DNA of 64,000 nucleotides from Perognathus longimembris pacificus (lineage: Eukaryota > Chordata > Mammalia > Rodentia > Heteromyidae), in the NCBI RefSeq assembly GCF_023159225.1, contig NC_063167.1, forward strand, positions 18,727,360 to 18,791,359. Direction: 5' to 3'. Numbering within the stretch: position 1 is the first letter of the stretch; each line of letters begins with the position of its first letter. Below are positions 33,801 through 44,724 of this stretch, piece after piece. The position numbers and the translations under genes are program-made. A model generated the notes under the pieces. The model was not told the origin of the DNA. It did no database searches and was given only the letters and a program-made list of their open reading frames with translations.

Positions 33801-35335
33801 GAAACAGAGAGGATCTGGCCCCACTCCACTTTCACCTAGACTCTAGACTCTCTCACCTGGACAGGGGCTGCTGCTATTGCTTTTGGATGCTTCTCCCTGA
33901 CTCCCCATTTCCTTCAGCCCAGACCCTTTCGTACGGTTGCCTCTGTCCTTTGTCCTTTGGACTTTTGGTAAGAGATTCTTATGGTGCTGGATCAGAGAAT
34001 CTAGGACAGCAGAGATGAGCTGGCTGCTAGGAACCTGGGATCCTGGCATCCCCTCCCCTCAGGTGCTAACACCCCATGGGACCAGGCAGGGCTCACTCTG
34101 TTGCCACTGCATGATGGCATACTATGCCTACAGTGCTCAGCAATGAGTCCCAAGAACAGCAGGCTCTTCCTAAAGACATAACTGGAGAAAGTGGCAGGAG
34201 CTGGGTTTGTGGGCTCCTCCATCTGCCTGCACCCCATCACTTGTTCCTCCTAAGCAGTGTCAGGTGACAACATAGACGTTCAGTAGGGAGTGCACACCTG
34301 CGCCCGGTCATATGGTCTGCACAGAGACTCTGTGCTCTGCTTCTGAGACCTGGGCCTTTCCAGAGGTAAAGAGCGCATTGAGATTGCCCAGAAAGTGGGG
34401 TCAGAGGTAGCAGTGACAGGAGCTGGGTCACCAAGTGAGGTTCGGGACACTGCTATCTCCACCCGTCCCTCTAGTATGATGCACAGGAGCCCATGTGCAG
34501 AACCAATGTGTGTGTTCTAGGTGAAGGGGCCTGGCCAAAAGCCACTTCCCATCCGGTCCCATGTCCTGGCCCCCTTCACTGCTCTCTCCCAATGACAGAA
34601 GCACTGGTTCCATCTGGTCCCTGGCCGCTGGCGGCTCAATACACTGTGAGAGCTCAATTCCAAAATCCTCAGGATCTCAGTGGAGTCTGTCCTTGTGCCT
34701 GTGCTCACAACTCTCCCCCTCACAGGTGATGCCCTCCCCAGTGAGCTTTCTCTGGACACTCGGCACCTCCCAGCCTCTCCCTCACCTGTCTGTGTGGCCC
34801 TGAGGCCACAAGCTGAGTGTGAAATGCCAGCAGGAGTTGCTCTGGGTTTGCAGGGGCAGGAGGACGCCATTGGTGAAGAGCAGGCGACTCAGCGCGGGGA
34901 CAGTGTGGGTCAGGCTATGCACAGGCTCAGCAACTCTCTGAGATGAGAAGCAACATTTCACAAAGTGCTCCAGGCCTGCCAGCCAGATCTGGATGGTTGT
35001 CGGTGGCTGATGGGAACACCTTTAATGTGGCTGTTTGGTGCTAGCCTGTCCCTTCCCATTTCACACCTGGGGACCTCCTGAGCCACTTGGCCTGTCTGTA
35101 ATCCTGTCACCCCATCCTATGCTGCTCCAGAAAAGCAGGGGCTGGGTTCACCAAAAGCCATGCAGAAGAAGAAGATAAACACTGGTCACTTGATGAGCAG
35201 ATGCAGACAAAGGCTAGAGCTTGCCTTTCAGGAGTTCATTTTGTACCATAGTCCCTGTGGCCTCCAGTAACAATAAGCTCATTCTCAGGGGATAATGGAA
35301 TTTCCATGCGCTGAGCACCTGATTGATAGTCAAGC
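33801..35335. other. Unique stretch, nothing coding recognised
   Basis: Ordinary GC-moderate DNA. Overlapping short frames in several phases have no recognisable motif. Confidence 0.3.
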
Positions 35336-35339
35336 CAGC

Positions 35340-35425
35340 CAGCCTGTCAATGGGAGTCACAGAGAAGGCAAGAGAAGGCTCAGGGTCACACAGCCAGGCA
35401 GTGTGGAACTGGGTGCAAACCTCCA
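35340..35425 (-). repeat. MIR remnant
   Basis: GCTCAGGGTCACACAGCCAGG, then GTGTGGAACTGGGTGCAAACC, is the minus-strand MIR middle and 5' side. Confidence 0.55.
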
Positions 35426-35474
35426 TCTCCCTGGCTTCCCTGAAGATGTTTTTCCCATTCCTCCCTAGTAATAC

Positions 35475-35542
35475 ATGGCCTTGGACAAGCCCTTTGCCTC
35501 CTTGGGGCCTCAGTTTCCCTTTCTATAAAAAAAAAAAGGGAA
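35475..35542 (+). repeat. MIR remnant ending in an A-run
   Basis: GGCCTTGGACAAGCCCTTTGC, TCAGTTTCCCTTTCTATAAA is the plus-strand MIR core and ends in an A-run. It faces the minus-strand MIR at 35340. Confidence 0.6.
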
Positions 35543-36159
35543 TGATCCATTTTCTATAGTGAGTCCCAGGCACTCATTCATGGTGTGCATCTTCCATGTC
35601 CACCAGGAGCAGAAGGCGGACCGAGAAATGCCTGGCTGGACCCAGTATAGACTGTGGCCATCAGCCTGGCACCGTCTGTAGCATCCAGGGGTTGTGGCAT
35701 CCTCCTGAGGCTGCACAGAGGAATAGCCAAGCTTCAAGTAGGGCTAGACCTAGGGGCCCAAATAAGAACTGTAGATCTCCTTTGGTTTCAACCTTGCCTT
35801 ATTGTGCTTTCCTCCAGATTGTCCTTTCTCCCCGTGCACTGCTGATTCTTCACTTCCGGGAAGTGAGGCTTCCCTCACGTGGGAGTCGTAAGCATCCGCA
35901 AGCCAAGCTTGCATCATTTCAACTGGGACTTGAGAGGAGCAAAGAACATCGCTCCCACACTCTGTTAAATTCCCAGACAATTCTGATTGGCCCAGTTTGG
36001 GTCACAGGCCCATTTTTTAGTCCAATTTCTTGAGAATGGGTTGTTATAATGGCTTGACTGGTCTGGCTGGGTCTTTATGGGTCTTTAAGGAGAGAAGGCC
36101 AGCTGGGAGCTGTGATGGGTGATGCCATCTGAATCTCAGGGCCCTGAAAGAGTAGGAAC
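35543..36159. other. Unique stretch, nothing recognised
   Basis: A frame at 35596-36033 has no recognisable family. No repeat recognised. Confidence 0.3.
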
Positions 36160-36173
36160 AAAAGCACTATGCA

Positions 36174-36381
36174 GGGCTGGGGATATAGCCTAGTGGCAGG
36201 AGTGCCTGCCTCGGATACACGAGGCCCTAGGTTCGATTCCCCAGCACCACATATACAGAAAACGGCCAGAAGCGGCGCTGTGGCTCAAGTGGCAGAGTGC
36301 TAGCCTTGAGCGGAAAGAAGCCAGGGACAGTGCTCAGGCCCTGAGTCCAAGGCCCAGGACTGGCCAAAAAAAAAAAAAAAA
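36174..36381 (+). mobile_element. Dimeric ID-type SINE (IDL-Geo-like), young subtype
   Basis: The left monomer has GGGCTGGGGATATAGCCTAG and an intact B box (GGTTCGATTCC). The right monomer starts about 36272 (GCGCTGTGGCTCAAGTGG) and ends CCAGGACTGGCC plus an A20 tail. Exact 14-bp TSDs (AAAAGCACTATGCA) lie at 36160-36173 and 36382-36395, so the right TSD starts inside the A-run. An apparently intact A/B-box arrangement means Pol III transcription was possible at insertion. Confidence 0.93.
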
Positions 36382-36395
36382 AAAAGCACTATGCA

Positions 36396-37146
36396 TCACT
36401 TCTAGTCAGCATCATCCATCCAGCTTTACAAAAGAGGAAACAGAGTCTTAGAGAGTCCAGGCCTGTAGTAGCCCACCGAAGGAGAGAATCATAAGCCCTT
36501 CACCACTAACCACTGAGCCATAACCCTTTCCGGGGAGCGTAGATTCTTCAAGACGCCTCCAGCCACCCCACGGCTGAGTTCCAACAGGTTTAAATTCCTA
36601 AGCTGAGCTCCATCAGAACAATTCTCAAAGCTCAGGCACTCAGACCCAGGAAGAGCCCGGAGCTTACAAACCTAATGCCTATGATGGGTGTAATTTAAGA
36701 TGCCCATTATCCACAGACCACAGTGTGCGCATGTGCAGGGCAGGCTGCCCGTGGCCATGTCTTGTCCCCTGGGCAGTGTTCAGAGTGAGCACATCAGAGC
36801 GAACTGAAGGCCAGCCCAGTGTTGCCAGGGGCGATCGTAGCCTCAAGATGTGAAGTACTTTAAGGGGCTGAGGTGTGGGCTGTTAGACATTCCAGCAAAT
36901 TCCAGCACGTTCTCTAGTGATGCCTGCAGGCAGATGGTTCAGGGGAAGTCAGAGCGTCCTCGTCCCTCCTTCTTGACCCAATCGGCCATTTCCTATAAGG
37001 GAAGCTGTGCTGTGCAGCGCCATCAAACTTCAGCCCAGAACTTTGCGTGTCACAGGCCAGAAGACAGAGCTTAGATGGCCAAGGTCTTGCTCAAGGTCAG
37101 GGAGGCAGTTAAGGGGAAGCAAGAACCCTGAAGGAGGGCACCTTAG
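36396..37146. other. Unique stretch with a possible MIR trace
   Basis: TTTACAAAAGAGGAAACAGAG at about 36424 resembles the minus-strand MIR core. Nothing coding recognised. Confidence 0.35.
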
Positions 37147-37660
37147 GTGCCAGGCACTGTGCCTAGCTACTCAGGAGGCTGAGATCTGAGGATGGAGGTT
37201 CAAAGCCAGCCTCAGCAGTAAAAGCCATGAGACTCTTATTATCTTTAAGTAGTTGAGTAGAGGGAATTACCATTTAATGAAGCAGTGTATGAATACAATG
37301 CACCTTTGTCAATGTTGCCCCTCTCGATATTCTCACCCATCCCTCCCAACCCACCCCTTCTCTCACTTTTCTTAATTTTGTATGAATTATTGACTGCCTT
37401 CTCCCCATGACCCCACCCCATCCACTTTCAAGTCCCCATTTCCTGGTGTCTATTTTGTTGAACTTTGACTTGGCCTTTCTAATAAATTACACTATTTGAG
37501 TTCTCCCTTGAATCTACCATATTTCAGTTAGTATACCCTTGCATGCCATTATAAGCTAATGAACTCTTATCTCTAATTAACCACAAAAAAGCCAGAAGTG
37601 GAGCTGACACAAGGGGTAGAACACTAGCCTTTAGTTAAAAATAAAATAAAATAAAATGCT
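37147..37660 (+). repeat. Composite 7SL plus Geo-like SINE, interrupted
   Basis: The head (CTAGCTACTCAGGAGGCTGA, GGTTCAAAGCCAGCC) occupies 37147-37239. The linker and right monomer (CTCTTATCTCTAATTAACC, AGAACACTAGCC) resume at about 37561 and end in an ATAAA-repeat tail near 37660. The two halves are separated by an L1 tail. Confidence 0.75.
37240..37557 (-). mobile_element. LINE-1 3' end inserted in the composite SINE
   Basis: On the plus strand, CTTTAAGTAGTTGAGTAGAG, GGAATTACCATTTAATG and TGTTGCCCCTCTCGATATTC follow the order of other L1 3' UTRs in this window. Its flanks repeat 'ATGAgACTCTTAT' (37227-37239) and 'ATGAACTCTTAT' (about 37559-37570), consistent with a target-site duplication with one indel. 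Confidence 0.7.
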
Positions 37661-39175
37661 AAGAGTCAGCACCACCAAGGCACCAAGTTCAACTCACACA
37701 GGCTGGGAGTGGGTGGGCAGGGGAATGCCATCAAAGGTCAGGGACTGACTCCAACATCCCAGGCACATTTGGAGCTTGCCTCTGTTGTGACAGGCTGTGT
37801 GCTGCCTTCCTTCAGAAAGGGCTTCTCTGGATTCCGGAAGTCACACATCCTTCACCTTGTTTTTATTGGTAGAACCAATATGCTGCTGGTTGAGTGCAGG
37901 ACATGAGGGAAGGAATGTTCTACAGGAAGTCTAGGCTGCGGTGCTGGCTGCTTTGCTCCTATGGCCTCATGATCAAGCATCTAATGATCTGTCTGCGGCA
38001 GATGGAGTTGCTTTGGAACCTGTAGGCAAGTCCCAGCAGCCCAGCCCCGCAGGGAATTAGAGTAAATCATTGCACACTGCTGAAGGGAACTGCTCCCGGC
38101 GGAGCCTCCAGGAACCATGAGATATTGGCTGCTGGTCACAAGCCGGTGTCACCTGATTCGCTGAGCCATCCATTTGGGCATGCACAGCACTCATCTGTCA
38201 CCACAGGAAACCAGTGTGAGTGTGACTTTCTGCTCCAGCAGACCCTGGCGACACGGCTAGGTTGTAGGAACAGGTGGCTCCTACATGCCGAGCTGTGTTC
38301 ACAGGTGGCTCCCACAACCGGAACCTCCACTCCTTCCTTCATTAGGACTGTTGTCTGTTCTCATACCAACAGTGACCAGGCAGATAAGGAAGAGAAACTG
38401 AGGCCTGGCTTACAAGATGATACTTCCTGATAGTCTTTCCAGCTCTGTCCAGAGGCAACTTCTACAGCTCCTGAAAAATCTCAAGGATGGGAACCATCCT
38501 CCCAGTGGACAGCATTCAGAGCGGCCACCGGCTTGTCCACTGTACCTGAGTAGATGGATAGCCAGAGGGGGCAAGCTACATACTCTCAGGTACCAGGGAG
38601 AGAAGGAACAGGAGGGAAATTTGGAATAGTACTGACACAACTACAGCTCAGCCCTGCCCAGAGGGACCCCCAAGTTCAACCTGGACCCTGGGACTTAGAC
38701 TAGGAAGGCAAGGCACCAAAAAGAATGACACCACCATGCCCCCACCCTCCTGGAGTTGATACTGTAATGACAATCTATCTAGTGACTGCCTCAGGGGAGC
38801 CCCAGATGGGGATGGGCAAATGGCATCTGCATGGAGATGTCCATGCCTCCATTTGTGCAATTCTCCTTGGGTTGTCTCAGGATGCCACTGTGAGGCCCCC
38901 TTACTGGGGAGGCAGGGAGGCTCGGGGAGGCCAAGGGGTGTCCAGAGTTCAGGTGGAACTGGCACAGGTTTCCATCTAAGTCCAGACTCTTTGTCCCTAG
39001 CCTCCAGGGTGCATCTGGAAACGAAGCCAAGCTGCCCATCCTCCAGGTCTGTGGAAGCATGTCTTATGGCTGCCCTCCCCTGACCCTTCTGGGTGCTCTC
39101 CATTTGGACACAGCTAGCCATGGAGGAATCAGTGTGTACTCAGTATAATGGTCCTCCTGCGACTTTCATGTATAC
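37661..39175. other. Unique stretch, nothing coding recognised
   Basis: Several overlapping short frames on both strands (for example 38648-39121 minus) show no recognisable family. No repeat was identified. Confidence 0.3.
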
Positions 39176-39179
39176 TTGC

Positions 39180-39265
39180 TCCTCCACCCTCAGGATGCTA
39201 GCTCCATTTCACAGTAGAGAAGACAGAGGGTCGGAGAGTGAGGTGAGACTTCAGTCCCATGCAGA
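39180..39265 (-). repeat. MIR remnant
   Basis: CCTCAGGATGCTAGCTCC, ATTTCACAGTAGAGAAGACAG, GGAGAGTGAGGTGAG in minus-strand MIR order. Confidence 0.5.
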
Positions 39266-39407
39266 AGCAGACACAGCACAGTGAGAACTGGACATTCTCC
39301 CTCCTGTGATCACACTGTGGACAAGGAAGCCACCAGGTCAGTGACTTCCCACAAACCTCGATTCCAGGCTCAAGTCCTTCCCGTGCCTTCAGGTCCTGTA
39401 GATTGTT

Positions 39408-39600
39408 CCTGTGCCCCTCCTTTCTGCTTCCCTTCCCCTTTCTCCCTCCTCACTCCCCTGCCCTTTCCTTTCCCCTCTTCTCCTTCCTTACCTTCCTACT
39501 TCTTTCTTTTCATCCCTTCCCTCCTATCCTACTCCTCCTTTCATATGCTCCTCATGCCATCCCATCCTTCCACACACCACCACTTGCCTCAGTTTCCCAC
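39408..39600 (+). repeat. Polypyrimidine-rich tract
   Basis: CCTT/CTCC-rich sequence with few purines over about 190 bases. It creates frames rich in Pro, Ser and Leu that are composition artefacts. Confidence 0.75.
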
Positions 39601-39659
39601 TTCTACCAGGTCTCTGCCCAGATACCACACCCTCAACAAGGTCTATATTGCTTCCTCGT

Positions 39660-39712
39660 TACTCCGTATGTGTGTGTGTATGTGTGTGTGCACACGTGCA
39701 CGTGCACGCATG
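39660..39712 (+). repeat. (TG)n/(CA)n alternating tract
   Basis: TGTGTGTATGTGTGTG followed by CACACGTGCACGTGCACGCA, an alternating purine-pyrimidine run. Confidence 0.9.
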
Positions 39713-39932
39713 TGCCAGGACTAGGGCTTAAACCCAGGGCCTCCGGCTCTTGCTTGGCTTTTTCACTCAAGGCTGGAGCTCTATCACTAGATCCACTTTC
39801 AGATTTTTGCTGCTTAATTGTAGATTAGAAGCTCATGGATTTGTCTGCCCAGACTGGCTTCAAACCAGGACCCTCAGATCTCAGCCTCCTGAGTAGCTGG
39901 GATTACAGGCATGAGCCACAGCACCCAGGGTG
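39713..39932 (-). mobile_element. Composite 7SL plus Geo-like SINE, minus strand
   Basis: On the plus strand the order is right monomer (GGGCTTAAACCCAGGGCC, CACTCAAGGCTGGAGCTCTA), linker (TTAATTGTAGATTAGAAGC) and 7SL head (AGCCTCCTGAGTAGCTGGGA, TTACAGGCATGAGCC). This is the reverse complement of the copy at 9456. Confidence 0.75.
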
Positions 39933-40570
39933 GTGGCTGCTGCTTCTTTCAGCATTACCCTCATGGACAGGTAATGGATAAGGAACTCCAATTCTGCAAG
40001 TCCCACCAGGAGCACTTGAGGGATCCTGGAACACCATCCACGACTGAAGCACGACGGTGCCACGGGAAACGCGTGGGAACCAGAGGGAAAGGCTTCCTGA
40101 CCCCAAGGCTCAGGAGGCAGAGGTTGGCAAGAGCTAAAGCTACAGCTGGCCATGGTCCTGGAGGACTCCATCTTCCAGTAGAGCTGGTGACAGCACAGAG
40201 TTCTCTCTCCCGCCTCCCTGAGACCACATGGCCTTGTGTTGGGGCCCTATCAAAGGGGGCTGGGGGGCCAAGCAGATGACCCCTAAGCACTCCTCCTCTG
40301 AGTCCCCTAGTGGCTGTCACAGTATCTAGAGCCATTCTGAGTCCTCCTGGGAGCCAGCAGCTATGTCCCTTGCCTCTGGCGAGACCCCCAGCCCAGAAGG
40401 AGCCAGGTCTTCTCTGCACTCCTTCCTCCTCAGTCCAGCCCTAGACACCCTACATGTGCAAGCTAGGAGCCTCACCTCCAACCTCCCCGGCAGACCTCAC
40501 ATGAGCAGGAGGCGATTAAACTTTCCATCATTTCCTTTTATGCACTTCAATAAATGTCACCCATGAAACC
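39933..40570. other. Unique GC-rich stretch, nothing recognised
   Basis: Long overlapping frames on both strands (39911-40279 plus, 39961-40419 minus) partly read through SINE sequence and show no protein family. Confidence 0.3.
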
Positions 40571-40574
40571 AACA

Positions 40575-40720
40575 GGCGTTCCTGTACTTAGTGCATAATA
40601 ACTAGTCTCATAAATCCAATGTATCCTATAAATCTAAATTAAATGCCCAGGTTTAACTGTTTTTGAGAGACTTAATTAATAAAGTGCTGGCAATGGCCAT
40701 GGCTAGCCTGCTTATTCCAA
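40575..40720. promoter_or_regulatory. AT-rich island, candidate conserved non-coding element
   Basis: CTTAGTGCATAATAACTAGTC, CATAAATCCAATG, TCTAAATTAAATGCCC and GACTTAATTAATAAAGTGC form about 145 bases of unique AT-rich sequence in a GC-richer setting, with several TAAT/ATTA cores. Constraint is inferred, not shown. Confidence 0.3.
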
Positions 40721-40971
40721 GCCAAGTCATTTTCTAAGGATTTGTTCCTGCACTGAATTTGGGTGGGAGAAGGGGGCCCCAGGGTCCCAAGCAGCTGCTA
40801 TGGGAACTACGCCTCTCACTGGCACCTTCATGTACTGACTACATCTCCCCATATCTGGTCTTCCCTTGACCTCTGAGTCACCTTCATGTTGGTGGCTGAG
40901 GAGAAGGTGGCCAGCCAGCGCTGTCTGCAGATAAAGTAATGGTGGGCAAAAATCAAGGGGCTATAGGCTTG

Positions 40972-41065
40972 GATACTTAACATGCTGTGTGACCTTGGAC
41001 AAGTTTCCTCCCTTCTCTGGGTCTTGTTTTCCTCTTCTATAAAACAAAAGGGAAGGATAGACTAT
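40972..41065 (+). repeat. MIR remnant
   Basis: GCTGTGTGACCTTGGACAAG, TTTCCTCCCTTCTCTGGGTC, TCCTCTTCTATAAAA is a good plus-strand MIR core. Confidence 0.75.
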
Positions 41066-41094
41066 CACAGAAGTTGTGGGATGTGGGAGATTAG

Positions 41095-41165
41095 TTTGTG
41101 AGTTAGGAGCAGAGTGACCTCCAATAAGTGATCTTATCTCTGTATGCCTCAGTTTCCGCAATGCC
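41095..41165 (+). repeat. MIR remnant, second copy
   Basis: AGCAGAGTGACCTCCAATAAG, CTCTGTATGCCTCAGTTTCC repeats the MIR core in the same orientation about 115 bases after the previous one. Confidence 0.55.
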
Positions 41166-42094
41166 TGCCCCTAGGCCACTGGATGGCACAAGTGCAGGTT
41201 GTCATGAGGTACTTAACGTGGGCCTTGTGGATGTCAGCTGACATGATCCCAGAATGTCCAGTCCCTAAAAAGACCTTAGATGCAAAATGGAAGAGTTGGG
41301 TTAGCAAGAACATTATGGGTTGGAAACCATTGGTCAGAGCTGGGGATGAGAGGTCAAGGCAAGGAGGGACAACCTTACTCTGGGACTTTCCCAAGGGATG
41401 CGAAGCTTGGCCCTGCCCAGGCCCAGCGTCTATCCCTCCGAAGTTAGGACACCAAGAAAGCAGAGAGACAAGATGCCATGCCAAGGGACTCTACCATTCT
41501 ATGTGTTGCTGAGCACCGCCTAGTGGTCAGAACAGACACTGCATTGTCCCCTTCCTTGCCTACCCCCATGAACACCAGATTGGTAGCCGGCCCTTGTTTC
41601 CCTTCCCACTGCTTCCCACCTGCCCCCATGGACATGAAGGCCGCTTGACTGATCCAGCCTCCACCTGTCTCCCAGCCCCCACCTCATGCCACTTCCCCTC
41701 CCTTCCACCCCCACGCCACACATCTTGTAATTGAGATAAGGCATTGGCCTCCCATGTTCACTTTTATTACTTATTGATTTTCTTTGATCTAACCCAGCCA
41801 CGTTCATTTCTGTCTGGTCAAACTAGAAGAAGACACTCAGTAGGAGAAGCAAAGTTTAAACTTCGATAGCCACAAGCAAAGATAAGATCCCCCCATTAAA
41901 GGGCTGTCACCTCAGGAAGGGATTGTCGTCCATTCTTTCTCTGTAGAGAAGCTGCGTGAGGGTCCAGGGCTGAGTGGTGGCCCGGGAACCTCCAGTGGGG
42001 GTCCAGGGAAGGTGGAGAGGGAGCCCCAGCAGCAGTCTGCAGCCTCAAGGAGGGGAGCAGTGGAGGTGCAGAGGTCAGAAAGGACCATGGTGTC
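41166..42094. other. Unique stretch, nothing recognised
   Basis: No gene recognised; a short AT-rich segment lies near 41755-41800. Confidence 0.3.
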
Positions 42095-42110
42095 AAGAAA
42101 TAAAGGAGAG

Positions 42111-42320
42111 GGCTGGGGATATAGCCTAGTGGCAAGAGTGCCTGCCTCGGATACACAAGGCCCTAGGTTCGATTCCCCAGCACCACATATACAGAAAACG
42201 GCCAGAAGCGGCGCTGTGGCTCAAGTGGCAGAGTGCTAGCCTTGAGCGGGAAGAAGCCAGGGACAGTGCTCAGGCCCTGAGTCCAAGGCCCACGACTGGC
42301 CAAAAAAAAAAAAAAAAAGA
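42111..42320 (+). mobile_element. Dimeric ID-type SINE (IDL-Geo-like), young subtype
   Basis: Nearly identical to the copy at 36174, including 'gatatagcctag', an intact GGTTCGATTCC and an A17 tail. TSDs AAGAAATAAAGGAGAG at 42095-42110 and 42321-42336 are exact (16 bp). Confidence 0.93.
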
Positions 42321-42770
42321 AAGAAATAAAGGAGAGGGGACTAGAGGCCAGGCCCCTGGGAGGCTGGGAGACGACCCCAACCAAGCTCGGTGCCCTGGGA
42401 GCCGTGAGGATTGTCCAGGACTCAGCCAGACAGCGGGGGGTGGGGGGGATGCTGGGATCTGAACCCAGGTCTGAGTCTCTTCCATCCTTGTCACACTCCA
42501 CACTACTCCTGAGGAGGCCCCCAGGGGCAGGGGCTTTCCATGGTGGAGGGACCACTGTGCTGGGGTGTGGGGTACCTGGGGCCAACACTTACTGCACAGG
42601 GAGGCAGGCAGGTCTGCCAGCTCCCTGAGCCTGGTTTGTTCTGAGTAGGGAAGAAAAAATAGTAAGTGCCTTCTAGAAGGGATTGTGGGGGGAAGAGCCT
42701 GGTAAGGAAGGCTGGTCACCAAGAAGCTCCCTGCACAGCACCTGGAGCTCACAGGGCTCAGCAGGGACCC
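42321..42770. other. Unique stretch, nothing coding recognised
   Basis: Contains a G-rich run near 42435-42448. Frames crossing the SINE on the minus strand are artefacts. Confidence 0.3.
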
Positions 42771-42772
42771 GA

Positions 42773-42832
42773 GATGATGATGGTGGTGATGGTGGTGATG
42801 ATGGTGCAATCATGGTGATGATAGTGATTTCT
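42773..42832 (+). repeat. (GATGGT)n trinucleotide-type repeat
   Basis: GATGATGATGGTGGTGATGG and following ATGGTG units give poly-Asp or poly-Gly frames on the plus strand and a poly-His frame on the minus strand. Confidence 0.9.
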
Positions 42833-42899
42833 GTTAGCAATATTGGTCATTGTGACAAATTATATTGGTCAGGGCTCTACAGAGAAACAGAACAAATGA

Positions 42900-43110
42900 G
42901 ATGTGTGTGAGTAAGAATTTGGATGTTTGTATGGGTGATTGTATATGGGAGGTGTGAATGTGCATGTGTGTGCCCATGTACACATATTTGTGTGAACGTG
43001 TGTAGGAAAGGGTGTGTGTGTCTAAGTGTGTGGAGAGAGGTGTGAGTGCACTTTAAATTAATGAATGTTATCTATACTATACTATACACACACACACACT
43101 CCCAGACACA
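42900..43110 (+). repeat. TG-rich tract and short (CA)n
   Basis: Scattered TGTGTG segments run through 43045, then ACACACACACACAC at 43085-43098 and again near 43104. Confidence 0.7.
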
Positions 43111-43785
43111 CACAGGCCTTGCTTCCTGCTGCCCCAGCTCACTTCCTTATAGCAGCATTGGAACAAAGACTTACTCTATTTTCTTTTTCCTTCTTCTCAA
43201 GCCAGATCTGCAGGATGGAAAGGTGCCCATGTTCACTCTTCCCTCCTTGTGACACGTGACATCAGGGACTTCCTCCCTGGGCTGTCAACCTGAGGAGATG
43301 TGGAGAGCCACAGAGACCAGCAGCTCTCAGCCCTAGGCACCCAGGGAGACAAAACCTGCCAGGGCTTGTCTTGGCCCCTAGACCCAGATTTGCTTGGTCT
43401 GCAAGGTGCAGGTGGCACTGCAGCCATCTGACATGACATCTCAGTCATGCTCTGCCTCCGCTATCCGAAGTTCTTCGGTGCACACCAGTGCTACCCCAGA
43501 GCTCATTGGTATGCAGGCTCTGATCCAGGAGACCTGCATGGGTCTGAGGCCTCACCTTGCTAACAAGCTCCTGGCTGGGCCCATGCTGCTGGCCAGCAGA
43601 TCGCACTTTGAATAATAAAGGGCTCCTCCTGCTCCATCCCCTCATAACTGTGTGGACTCCTGCATTGGAGCCTCTGTGCAATGTCTGCCCAACATGGGCC
43701 TGGAGGTGAACGTGAGGCTGGAGTGAGAGCCCTGCTTCCTCCCACCCACCTCACCATGGCTGGGTCCTCAAAGCTCACCTGTGGA
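43111..43785. other. Unique stretch, possible decayed LTR end
   Basis: AATAATAAAGGGCTCC near 43611, followed by a GC-rich segment, resembles the poly(A)-signal region of a rodent LTR, but I found no matching ends. CCGAAGTTCTTCGG (43467-43480) is a small palindromic hairpin. Confidence 0.25.
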
Positions 43786-43792
43786 CAGGTGG

Positions 43793-43832
43793 TAGAGGAG
43801 GACGAGGAGGAGGCGGTGGGGGGGGGGGGTGG
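43793..43832 (+). repeat. GGA-rich and G-run tract
   Basis: GAGGAGGACGAGGAGGAGG followed by a G-run of about eleven at 43818-43829. Confidence 0.85.
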
Positions 43833-43859
43833 AGCAGGGAGGAAGCTGCCTGGGTGGCC

Positions 43860-43864
43860 CTTGT
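43860..43864. repeat. Target-site duplication of the LTR at 43865
   Basis: CTTGT, repeated at 44423-44427 directly after the LTR. Confidence 0.7.
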
Positions 43865-44422
43865 TGTTGGGGATTCAGTTTCGGCCATGAAGGGGGAAGG
43901 GCACAGAGCCCCCAAGACGCTGCCCTTCCCCGCCAGCTCTGGGGTAGTGTGGGAGGAAGTTCCTCCCACCTTCTGGCCTCAACAGGAAAAGAAAACCTCC
44001 ACCCCTTGGGAGGTGAACACATGCGTGCCACCATGATGGGGTTGTCCCGCCCACAAAGGAAGTTTCGTGATATCACTTGATGGACATGGTCCTGAGCCTA
44101 TGACTGGCCCTTTGGCCAGCCCCCTTTCTTTCCCGCCATTACTTCTATATAAGTGCCTTTCCCTATTAAAGTTTTTGAGACGCATCCCACCACCACAGCG
44201 TGTCCCTGATGCCTTCCTTTTCGCCCCCGCTCTGGGTAACATGTGAGGGGACTGGGGGGAGGGGAGGCTTCAGCAACCTTTCCTCAACTTAGCGCAGGTC
44301 CATGGGAGTACACCTTTGGCCTTCCGCCGGCGGAGGGCAAGGCCGAGTGCTCTTTCATAGATTTTGGGGTTCACCATTCTCCCCGTGGGATCGGGGAGAA
44401 GGGGATCGTTCAGATCCCGACA
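43865..44422 (+). mobile_element. Solo LTR of an endogenous retrovirus (ERVK-like), copy 1
   Basis: The 558-bp element starts TGTTGGGGATTCAG and ends CCCGACA, the TG...CA ends expected of an LTR. A TATATAA box (44146-44152) and ATTAAA poly(A) signal (44165-44170) are present, so transcription was toward higher coordinates. The first ~90 bases align by eye with the LTR at 53473 (AAGGGGGAAGGGCA, GCTGCCCTTCCCC versus GCCGCCCTTCCCC). No retroviral internal sequence flanks it, so it is a solo LTR left by LTR-LTR recombination. The exact TSD is 5 bp; 6 bp would be typical of class II ERVs. Confidence 0.83.
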
Positions 44423-44720
44423 CTTGTCTTCTGCACATTCTCCCTGCCATGGACAACGGTAGCCCCATCAATATCCCACCACCTCCGTTCAGTCACACCT
44501 GCATCCTAGGGAGCAGGATGGGGGCTTGAAGGACACCAAGGTGGGAAGTGGAAGGGGTGAGGCTCCAGGAGGGGAGGATGGGGAAGAGGCGAGGCGGTGA
44601 CAGTCACTGAAAGAGGAGGAGGGAACCCCGGAAGGAAGTCTCCTGCAGGTTTACCTTTAATCTTGGCCTTATGACAGTGGGCTGGATTTCAAGAAGCAGA
44701 TCTGCATTCCATTGAAAACA
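44423..44720. other. Unique stretch after the solo LTR
   Basis: Begins with the CTTGT TSD copy. No viral internal sequence, primer-binding site or gene was recognised. Confidence 0.5.
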
Positions 44721-44724
44721 GAGG

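Noticed and set aside
38648..39121. 157-codon minus-strand open frame
   Set aside because: Overlapped by equally long frames on the other strand, typical of chance frames in GC-rich DNA; no family resemblance.
42270..42809. His-rich minus-strand frame as a metal-binding protein
   Set aside because: The His run is the complement of a GATGGT repeat and the frame continues through a SINE A-tail.
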